The position numbers and the translations under genes are program-made. From the NCBI GenBank assembly GCA_051004815.1, contig JBPCJY010000176.1, positions 1 through 8,213 of the forward strand: a DNA stretch of 8,213 bases, written 5' to 3'. Shown one piece after another: positions 1 through 5,670 of the stretch. A model generated the notes under the pieces. The model was not told the DNA's origin, made no database searches, and saw only the letters and a program-made list of their open reading frames with translations. How positions within the stretch are numbered: position 1 is the first letter of the stretch; each line of letters starts with the position of its first letter. Source of the stretch: JBBQXY01 sp051004815. Lineage in GTDB: Bacteria; Chloroflexota; Ktedonobacteria; Ktedonobacterales; Ktedonobacteraceae.

Positions 1-109
1 CCCCTGCTGAAACACGCGGGGGCGCAAGGGGGTTTTTTGGGGGGGAGGGGGGGGGGGGGGGGGGGGGGGGCGCCCTTTTTGTTCGCCCTGGAAACCGCAC
101 TGAATCGCT
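1..109 (-). repeat. Degraded inverted copy of the terminal hairpin repeat
   Basis: Read against the reverse complement of 8116-8213, this stretch has the same length (98 bases) and matches at both ends. Bases 1-16 resemble CCCCTACTATACACG with one indel and a few changes. Bases 71-98 match at 23 of 28 positions, ending in the shared CGCCCTGGAAACCGC. Weaker similarity continues to about 109 (TCGCT). The middle, where the intact copy has two nested hairpins, is replaced by G and T runs. The likely reading is a genuine repeat copy with failed base calls at a contig end. True mutational decay is less likely because the changes are nearly all to G or T. Confidence 0.7.
39..70. other. Low-complexity poly-G tract, probable sequencing or assembly artefact
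   Basis: The tract is seven G, one A, then 24 G in a row, preceded by a T6 run. It lies exactly where the intact repeat at the other end has strong hairpins. Poly-G is a typical result of signal loss in two-colour sequencing, and a tract of this length is otherwise out of place in this window. The bases here should not be trusted. Confidence 0.75.
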
Positions 110-250
110 GAAGTGAATGCCTATGGGAAATAAGAAAGACTGCTATTACCTCCTCAAACAAACTTATTACGCATACAAACGTATATTTCTAAGACGTGCT
201 TACTACCGTTTTTATTATATCGTTTGGTTGTTTAATAAGGATGCAAAAAT
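110..250 (+). promoter_or_regulatory. AT-rich leader with RBS and weak promoter candidate for the first gene
   Basis: This is the only plus-strand upstream region for the membrane-protein pair. A Shine-Dalgarno-like AAGGA (237-241) lies 9 bases before the ATG at 251 and supports that start. The best -10 candidate is TATTAT (213-218), but no convincing -35 hexamer sits at 16-18 bases from it. The promoter itself is therefore only a guess; the RBS is solid. Confidence 0.35.
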
Positions 251-1450
251 ATGGCAAAAGCACTTGATAGGTCTGAGCTTTTAAGCGGCGCACCTTCATT
301 GGCCCGTTCGCTCAGGGCGGTAGGGTTATTGCGCCTGGTCTTAGGCTCCATTATCCTGCTGGGTTCTATTCTCTTTCTCCTCGGCACCAGTTGGGATATT
401 CAATGGCATACGTATATAGGACGTGATCGCACGCTGATCCCTCCACATATTATGATGCTCACAGGTGTGGCATTGAGCGGCGTCGCGGCTTTGCTCTCCG
501 TGGTCATTGAGAGCATATGGGCGCGTCGTAATACGGCCATCGCACAGAACAGCATGAGCTTCGCGGAACTCTTTCGGGGTTCGATGGGTGCGTATATCGC
601 TGGTTTTGGCGCGTTGGATGCGGCGATTGCCTTTCCCCTGGACAGCTACTGGCACGCCCTGTATGGCATTGATGTGGCGATCTGGGCACCGTTTCACATT
701 ATGTTCGTGGTAGGCATGGCGATTGTCGCGCTGGGAGCGGCCTATATGTTGGAGTCGGTGGCCCATCTCGCGGAAAGTGCCGACGCACGAGGCGTCAGAC
801 GCATAGGGTATGTCGGTGTGCTGCTGGCCTTCGCGACCATGCTGGGGCTTTTCACGCTGCTGTTGTTCGATGCAATGCATGGTCGCGGCTTCATTGACTT
901 TGGCCTCTTCGGCATCAACCTTTTCCCGCTACTGGCTGCGCTCCTCTACGTCTGGACATTTCTCGCCGTTGTGTACGCAGTGCCATGGCGTTGGGCAGCG
1001 CTGGGAACCGCGGCATTCTACCTTCTCTTCGCGATCATCATTGCTCTCTTTGTGCCACCTGCCACTGATGCGTTGGTTACAGCAGAACACCTCTTCTATC
1101 GAGATGGTCAACCTGGTATGGCTGCTGCCGTTGCATTGGAATGGCCGTTAAGCCCGCTCTTCGTGGCCTTGGCCGTTGATCTTCTTACGCGCAAGTTCCG
1201 CAAGGTTGGTTGGTCGTGGTCGCGCAGACGCAGTGCAGGAACATTGCTGCTGCTTACTAGCATCAGCTCTCTGGCCATACCAGTCTTTTTCCCAATCTAT
1301 GTCATCTACTTGGTGTCCTATTTGGGAGCTGTTGGTAGTGTCGTTACCCTGCTCCTGGGACTGCTCGGTGCATCCATAGGGTTCTGGTTTGGTCGGAATA
1401 TGGGCGAGTCGCTGCGCTCCCTGGAAAGTGAGGAAAGCGTCTATGCATAA
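251..1450 (+). CDS. Multi-pass integral membrane protein with duplicated D-x2-W-H / P-x-H motif, function unknown
   Basis: This 399-residue protein has about ten hydrophobic segments (roughly 22-47, 63-88, 108-130, 146-170, 185-207, 218-245, 248-270, 290-312, 330-354, 357-380). It contains an internal duplication. D49-x2-W52-H53-x3-G57-x-D59 followed by P65-H66-I-M recurs as D131-x2-W134-H135-x3-G139-x-D141 followed by P147-F-H149-I-M. Each copy leads into a transmembrane helix. Conserved His and Asp at membrane edges suggest a metal or haem site, but that is inference. The start is supported by an AAGGA 9 bases upstream. The stop overlaps the next gene, whose product has a YtkA/FixH-like domain, so the two probably work together in the membrane. 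I do not recognise a named family; CtaG- or CopD-like roles were considered, but their motifs are not evident. Confidence 0.85.
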   Translation: MAKALDRSELLSGAPSLARSLRAVGLLRLVLGSIILLGSILFLLGTSWDIQWHTYIGRDRTLIPPHIMMLTGVALSGVAALLSVVIESIWARRNTAIAQNSMSFAELFRGSMGAYIAGFGALDAAIAFPLDSYWHALYGIDVAIWAPFHIMFVVGMAIVALGAAYMLESVAHLAESADARGVRRIGYVGVLLAFATMLGLFTLLLFDAMHGRGFIDFGLFGINLFPLLAALLYVWTFLAVVYAVPWRWAALGTAAFYLLFAIIIALFVPPATDALVTAEHLFYRDGQPGMAAAVALEWPLSPLFVALAVDLLTRKFRKVGWSWSRRRSAGTLLLLTSISSLAIPVFFPIYVIYLVSYLGAVGSVVTLLLGLLGASIGFWFGRNMGESLRSLESEESVYA

Positions 1451-2003
1451 AGCATTGCAAGGCTTTCTGCTGATAGTGGGCGTCATCGCGTTGATTGCCC
1501 TGGTGGTAGAAATATCGCTTTCTGTAGGTGCGACCATGCATGGCAACACGCCCGCAAAGGTAGAGCATGTGACGGCGGGGCCGTACCACCTCAAAGTTAG
1601 CTTGTACAAGTATCCTGCTAATGCTGGCTTCGCGCTGCCCTTTGCTATCGCTCCTGAGCAGCCCATGCCGGGGACTCTCACTTACGATGTGACATCGTTA
1701 CCCGGTGAAGGTCTGCACGCGACAGCGGTGCATGGCAGCGTCAGCTCTGATCCCAACACACCAAATGGCGTGCAAGGCACGGCGGAGATCACCGTGCAGG
1801 GGCCATGGGAGCTTGCTATTACCGTGAAGGGCCTAGCAGGTCAAGACGAGGTTGTTGTACCCATAGCAGCTACCGCTCCCCCGGCTATTCCAGATTGGTT
1901 GGGTTGGCTGATCGGCTTCATCCCTCTGTATGGTTTGTTGGTTTTTCTGATGCTGCAACGCGGCAAGAAAAATAAAAGGGTGCAGGTGGTGGCGGCAAGT
2001 TAA
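1443..2003 (+). CDS. Membrane-anchored protein with YtkA/FixH-like extracytoplasmic domain
   Basis: This 186-residue protein has a TM segment at 7-29, an extracytoplasmic domain at about 35-148 and a second TM at 152-172, followed by a basic KKNKR tail. The domain has the beta-sandwich look of YtkA-like/FixH proteins: GPYHLKVSLY near 46-55, a central proline-rich stretch, then GPWELAITVKG at 120-130 and a final strand. Relatives of this fold occur in copper-handling and oxidase-assembly contexts, but copper ligands are not clear here (His42, His49, His92, His97 and Met residues are scattered). I place the start at ATG 1443, not at an upstream in-frame ATG (1389), because GAGGAAAG at 1430-1437 is a good RBS and the hydrophobic segment follows at once. 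It overlaps the preceding gene by 8 bases, implying translational coupling. Family assignment is moderate. Confidence 0.8.
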   Translation: MHKALQGFLLIVGVIALIALVVEISLSVGATMHGNTPAKVEHVTAGPYHLKVSLYKYPANAGFALPFAIAPEQPMPGTLTYDVTSLPGEGLHATAVHGSVSSDPNTPNGVQGTAEITVQGPWELAITVKGLAGQDEVVVPIAATAPPAIPDWLGWLIGFIPLYGLLVFLMLQRGKKNKRVQVVAAS

Positions 2004-2005
2004 GA

Positions 2006-2036
2006 CCCCAAGGTGCCCCTTGCGGGTACCCTGGGG
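2006..2036. terminator. Hairpin between convergent genes, possible bidirectional terminator
   Basis: A 13-bp stem pairs 2006-2018 with 2024-2036 around the loop CTTGC, with one A-C mismatch and one G-T wobble. It starts 3 bases after one stop codon and ends 22 bases from the other, facing stop. Neither side has a proper T tract (the minus side reads TCTTAACTT), so this is a terminator by position and stem strength only. Its core is related to the repeat at the window ends. Confidence 0.55.
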
Positions 2037-2058
2037 TGGGGCTAGCTTCCCATGCCTA

Positions 2059-4788
2059 TTAACATTTGCCGACCAGGAAACAGCCTTGGACGGAATTGAG
2101 ATGGATATGTCCGTTGGCATCGACGTAGAGCACGACGATGGCTTTATTGACGGGGTCGCCAGTGGGGGCAAACGAGATTTGCCCACTGACGCCTTGCACA
2201 GCATTGGTGCCTTTGATCTGTAGCAGAGCTTTTTGCAGGTCGCTGCCGGTAAAGTTCTTATTTGTTGCCAGGGCGATGTTGCTGGCTTTTAACATGGTTA
2301 GCATCGCGTCATACGAGAGGATAACGTCAGAATCGGCGCGGGAGTAGCCATATATACCGCCAGGGTGCTGGCCGTTAGGATTGTAGGTAGCAGTATACTC
2401 GCTGAAAAAGGCGGGTTTCTGCGACGATAGATTCTGGACATCCCACTCGTCCGGGTAGGCAAAGGCGGTGAAGCGTAAATGGCTGAAGCCCGCACGCGCA
2501 CTGCTGGGGTAGCCCAGTTCATAGAGTGCATCGCCACCCATGATTGGTAAGTTCGCATAGGCTCCAGAGGTGGGCAGATCGGTGAGCACAATGCTGACGT
2601 CCGCCGCGTACCCGGAGAAGTAGATCATATCCGGGTTCTGGCTCTCGGCATCCTGTAGCAACTGTGGCAGGGCAGCGTGTCCGGCAGAGCCGACGGTATA
2701 TTGTTCCGTCTTGAGCACGGTGTTCCCGTCGGCAGTGAACTGAGACGAGAAGAAGTTCGCGAGGCTCTGGCTATAGGAATCGGCGGGATCGACAAAGATG
2801 ACGACCTTTTTCGCTTTCAATACCTGTTCTGAGTACCTGGCACCGATAATGGCCTGCGTTTTGTTAGGCGGGGCCACGCGGAAAAAGTATTGTGAAATGC
2901 CCGTCAGTGAGTCGCCGGAGGCCGTTTGCGAAACCATGGGGATATGGGCCTGGGTTACCGCTGTCACGGCTGCCTGTGCGCGTGAACTGAAAGGCCAGCC
3001 CATGACACCAACAACGGTATGATCGGACGATACCAGTTGCTTGACCTGTTGAGATACGGTGGTGGTATACGAGGTCTGGTCGCCGGAGTTGGCGATTAGT
3101 AAGCGCACAAGCGTACCGCCGGACAGCTTGGCTCCATCATTGAACTCTTTCTGCGCCACGTAGGCCCCTTGCAAGTCATCATGCCCAACCGAGGCATTGT
3201 TGCCTGTCAGCATTGTGCCAATAACCAGGGTGATGTAGGGCGTGTTAGAGCTGGCATGGGCATTGAGCACATGTTGATCTTCCAGGTAAATGAGCGATTC
3301 CGCATCGCCCGAATCGGCGTTCACGGCAGATTGCCAGAGCGATTCCGCACTGATGGCGTCGCCCGCTTGAAGCTTGGCGGCGGCCTGGAGTTTGTATGTT
3401 CCTCCAGGGCCGTTGACGGCAAAAGCCACAGAGCCATCGCTAATACCGATCATTTCCCCATCGGGTGCCCTGGTTGCTCCAATACCATTAGAAGTGTTAG
3501 TACGGCTATAGAAATAAGCAAAAAGACTTCCACCAATCAAGAGAACGATCAAGAGCAGAAAGATCAAGTTGCGCACAACATGGTTGTTACGTTTTGGCGG
3601 CTGTGAAGCCAGGAAGGGTGCCGCGGGCAGATTTGCGCCACCTTGCCGATTGGATGATGGCGGTGATTGATTTACATACACGGGCGGTAGTGGAGTGAGT
3701 GGCTGATTTATATACACGGGCGGTGGCGGCGTGTGTTGTGACGGCATGGTGGGGGAGTTGGCGGCACTAATCGCGGTCATGGTGCCGGACGTTCCCAGCG
3801 TATAACTATTGGTGGTTCCCGAAACGCCAAAACGATTGAGCAGGATATCGTCTATATCACGCTTCATGGCTGCCGCGCTCTGGTAACGTTGATTGATATC
3901 ATTGGTGACGGCGCGACTGAGCACTCGTTCGATCTGCGGCGAAAGATCGGGATTCAGTGTCCGTACCGGTGGGTAGCTGAACGGTGGGTGGTTGCGCGGG
4001 TCGCGATTCGTCAATAAGTGATGCAGCGTTGCTCCTAGAGCATAGAGATCAGAACGTGGATCAGCATTCCCCTGGTATTGTTCAGGTGGGGCATAGCCAG
4101 GCGTGCCGAGGGCCGAGGTCTGCTTACGCTGTGCATTGCGCGTTTCGTCGGCGCGAGCGATGCCAAAGTCTACCAGGTGTGCGCGATGATCTTTAGTGCC
4201 AATGATAATATTGGCGGGTTTGATATCGCGATGGACAATGGGCGGCGTTTGTTGCGCGAGGTAGTCGAGGATATCCAGAATTTCTGAGGCGTAGCCGAGG
4301 GCGTCACGCTCTTTCATCGGCTGATTGATGCGATCCATGCGCTCTTCCAGGTTCTCACCCTCTACGTACTCTTGCACCATGAAGTAACGCGCCCCTTCCT
4401 GGAAGTGGTCGGTCACATTGGGTACCAGGGGATGGTCGATGTGTGCCAGCGTGATGACTTCACGCTTGAAGTTACGCACATCTTCCTGGAGCTTGGCAGG
4501 ATCAGTGTTATCTGAAATCAATTCCTTGATTACCACCGGTTTGCTATCCAGGCGAATGTCGGTCGCTAGCAATGCCGCGCCCATTCCACCCTGCCCAAGC
4601 ACTTTTTTAATCACATAGCGACCACCCTGCACCTTCGCACCGGGGGTAAGCGAACGAGAGGTGCCACTTATCATGGTACTATCCGCTGCCGTGGCTGTTG
4701 AAGTGCTGGTTGGATGCAACGGCCTACCACAACTGTTACAAAAGCGCACCCCATCGCGATTCTCTGTATTACAATAGGGACATTCCAT
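2059..4788 (-). CDS. Receptor Ser/Thr protein kinase: zinc ribbon, kinase, TM, extracellular type I solute-binding domain
   Basis: This 909-residue protein phosphorylates Ser/Thr in response, presumably, to an external ligand. In order: a zinc ribbon C3-x2-C6 / C17-x2-C20; a Hanks-type kinase at about 58-319 with G65-QGGMG, K88, E110, HRDIKPAN (187-194, catalytic D189), DFG (208-210), GTPGYAPPE (228-236) and SDLYALG; a Thr/Pro-rich linker with a repeated PPVY[IV]NQ; one TM at 407-428; a short helical segment at 466-508; and a type I periplasmic-binding domain at about 518-895, as in branched-chain amino-acid (LivJ-like) binding proteins. All key catalytic residues are present, so it should be active. 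A C-terminal C903-x5-C909 pair could form a disulfide outside the cell. No LivFGHM transporter genes lie nearby, so the domain is probably a sensor. ATG 4788 is set by the zinc ribbon; the RBS (AAAGGCGGG) is weak. Confidence 0.95.
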   Translation of the reverse strand: MECPYCNTENRDGVRFCNSCGRPLHPTSTSTATAADSTMISGTSRSLTPGAKVQGGRYVIKKVLGQGGMGAALLATDIRLDSKPVVIKELISDNTDPAKLQEDVRNFKREVITLAHIDHPLVPNVTDHFQEGARYFMVQEYVEGENLEERMDRINQPMKERDALGYASEILDILDYLAQQTPPIVHRDIKPANIIIGTKDHRAHLVDFGIARADETRNAQRKQTSALGTPGYAPPEQYQGNADPRSDLYALGATLHHLLTNRDPRNHPPFSYPPVRTLNPDLSPQIERVLSRAVTNDINQRYQSAAAMKRDIDDILLNRFGVSGTTNSYTLGTSGTMTAISAANSPTMPSQHTPPPPVYINQPLTPLPPVYVNQSPPSSNRQGGANLPAAPFLASQPPKRNNHVVRNLIFLLLIVLLIGGSLFAYFYSRTNTSNGIGATRAPDGEMIGISDGSVAFAVNGPGGTYKLQAAAKLQAGDAISAESLWQSAVNADSGDAESLIYLEDQHVLNAHASSNTPYITLVIGTMLTGNNASVGHDDLQGAYVAQKEFNDGAKLSGGTLVRLLIANSGDQTSYTTTVSQQVKQLVSSDHTVVGVMGWPFSSRAQAAVTAVTQAHIPMVSQTASGDSLTGISQYFFRVAPPNKTQAIIGARYSEQVLKAKKVVIFVDPADSYSQSLANFFSSQFTADGNTVLKTEQYTVGSAGHAALPQLLQDAESQNPDMIYFSGYAADVSIVLTDLPTSGAYANLPIMGGDALYELGYPSSARAGFSHLRFTAFAYPDEWDVQNLSSQKPAFFSEYTATYNPNGQHPGGIYGYSRADSDVILSYDAMLTMLKASNIALATNKNFTGSDLQKALLQIKGTNAVQGVSGQISFAPTGDPVNKAIVVLYVDANGHIHLNSVQGCFLVGKC
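3668..3724. repeat. In-frame 36-bp-period repeat in the kinase linker
   Basis: TGATTTACATACACGGGCGG at 3668-3687 recurs with one change at 3704-3723; the next base (T) also matches. On the minus strand it encodes the heptads PPVYINQ (356-362) and PPVYVNQ (368-374), spaced 12 residues apart, in the proline-rich juxtamembrane linker between kinase and membrane. It looks like a recent tandem duplication. Confidence 0.8.
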
Positions 4789-4802
4789 ACTTTATGCCCG
4801 CC

Positions 4803-4848
4803 TTTAGACTGCTTTAGACTGATTCAGACACCAAAGATTGAGTTCAGA
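4803..4848 (-). promoter_or_regulatory. Phased TTYAGA direct repeats in the kinase gene leader
   Basis: The hexamer TTYAGA (TCTRAA on the coding strand) starts at 4803, 4813, 4823 and 4843, that is, at steps of exactly 10, 10 and 20 bases. The first two units are identical over ten bases (CTTTAGACTG). All four fall on the same helix face, between the predicted transcription start (about 4867) and the kinase ATG (4788). The copy nearest the gene overlaps the weak RBS. A fifth TTTAGA lies at 4925-4930, upstream of the promoter. This suits an operator for a protein binding direct repeats; the regulator is unknown. Confidence 0.5.
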
Positions 4849-4873
4849 TACTTCCCGTGGGCTATCTCAGCAA

Positions 4874-4902
4874 ATTATACTTGGTTTCGTCGCAAGAGTC
4901 GA
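4874..4902 (-). promoter_or_regulatory. Sigma-70-like promoter of the receptor kinase gene
   Basis: On the minus strand a perfect -10 TATAAT (4874-4879) lies 17 bases downstream of TCGACT (4897-4902), which matches four of six -35 consensus positions. Transcription should start near 4867, giving a leader of about 80 bases that contains the phased TTYAGA repeats. Confidence 0.6.
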
Positions 4903-5013
4903 GAGCCAGTTTCCCAACGGATGCTTTAGAGCAGTAAGCCCCTTGAAACCTGATTGTTCTCTACCAATACATACGTAAAATGCGGAGGAAAGTTCAACGT
5001 GGCACGCCCACAA

Positions 5014-5053
5014 AAAGTGACAACCTGATAGAGTTATTGCAGGTTGTCACTTT
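5014..5053 (-). terminator. Intrinsic terminator of the small membrane-protein gene
   Basis: AAAGTGACAACCTG (5014-5027) pairs perfectly with CAGGTTGTCACTTT (5040-5053), a 14-bp stem with a 12-base loop. Reading the minus strand, the stem runs directly into a T5 tract (5012-5016), as in a rho-independent terminator. It lies about 37 bases beyond the stop codon at 5090. A shorter T tract at 5060-5064 follows on the plus strand, but no plus-strand gene needs it. Confidence 0.75.
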
Positions 5054-5089
5054 CAGCAATTTTTGAACGGCATGTGAGCAGTTTAAGCA

Positions 5090-5551
5090 TTACAAGTGTT
5101 GGCAGCGCAACGAAATAATGCCGGGGGCGAAATGGTTGGCTTTTTGCAGGTACTCCTGCTCGTTGCCCTCGATCATTAATTTGTGCATTACGACCACGTC
5201 CCCATCGGGCAGAGGTTCCGCTGGCTGTAGACAGAGTTCCATTACCGCACAGCCGCGCTCATAGACTTTCACGAGGCCACCAGAGCCGGGTATGCGATAG
5301 ATGCGATTGTCAAAGGAGGGGCTGATGACTTCGAGGTAGCCAAATTTAATCAATTGCTGATATTGCCCTTCGGATAACATTTCTCGCAGGAGGACTTTAG
5401 CGCGACTCTCGGCGGAGAGGTGTTCGCTGACCGATTCGCGCAGGTGCCGCCCAACACTCCCATCAGGGGATTGAGACAGGTAATAGATAGCTAACAGTAA
5501 GAACAGTAGCCAAATACCGAGAAAGAGGCTCAATGTTTGTAACATAACCAC
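5090..5551 (-). CDS. Small membrane-anchored protein with conserved uncharacterised cytoplasmic domain
   Basis: This 153-residue protein has one N-terminal hydrophobic anchor (about 5-25). The rest is soluble and probably cytoplasmic. The likely conserved core runs from about 52 to 140, with GYLEVISPS (71-79), R83-IYRIP, GGLVKVYERG (91-100), LCLQP (106-110) and LPDGDVVVMHKLMIEGNE (114-131). I recognise this pattern from uncharacterised Chloroflexota-type proteins but know no function for it. The start is GTG 5551 or ATG 5545: AAGGAG (5557-5562) sits 5 bases from the GTG and 11 from the ATG, so I favour the GTG. It has its own extended -10 promoter and its own terminator, so it is a monocistronic unit between two signalling genes. 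Confidence 0.8.
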   Translation of the reverse strand: MVMLQTLSLFLGIWLLFLLLAIYYLSQSPDGSVGRHLRESVSEHLSAESRAKVLLREMLSEGQYQQLIKFGYLEVISPSFDNRIYRIPGSGGLVKVYERGCAVMELCLQPAEPLPDGDVVVMHKLMIEGNEQEYLQKANHFAPGIISLRCQHL

Positions 5552-5613
5552 GCAAACTCCTTGGTATCAGTTCGCAAAACACCTACAGAGTTACCAGCAA
5601 CCAGTACACAGAG

Positions 5614-5622
5614 ATTATACCA
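5614..5622 (-). promoter_or_regulatory. Extended -10 promoter of the small membrane-protein gene
   Basis: The minus strand reads TGG followed by a perfect TATAAT (5614-5619), an extended -10 element. No good -35 hexamer is present at 16-18 bases, which is usual for this promoter class. Transcription should start near 5607, about 56 bases before the start codon. It lies in the 119-base gap after the histidine kinase stop, where I see no clear terminator. Confidence 0.5.
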
Positions 5623-5670
5623 TATGGGTGGAAGAATTTGCCATATTTTTAACCAGGGCTTCTGCTTTCC

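Noticed and set aside
117..284. A 55-codon plus-strand ORF (start ATG 117) rich in Tyr, Lys and Arg that overlaps the first gene's start
   Set aside because: It has no clear RBS, its composition is what AT-rich leader DNA would give by chance, and its end runs out of frame into a solid gene. A leader peptide is not excluded but is unsupported.
341..880. Long minus-strand ORF opposite the first membrane protein, and a similar one at 1148-1681
   Set aside because: Both are composition shadows: low-complexity, His/Arg/Gln-rich products without domains, antisense to genes with clear TM pattern and RBS.
1389..1442. Upstream in-frame ATG for the YtkA/FixH-like protein
   Set aside because: It would add 18 residues inside the preceding gene with no RBS advantage, whereas ATG 1443 has GAGGAAAG just upstream and puts the TM anchor at the N-terminus.
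4984..5030. Strong GGAGG followed by a nine-codon GTG ORF (MARPQKVTT) and then the 5014-5053 hairpin, resembling an attenuator
   Set aside because: Nothing on the plus strand lies downstream to be regulated, no plus-strand promoter is convincing, and the hairpin with T tract is better explained as the minus-strand terminator of the 5090-5551 gene.
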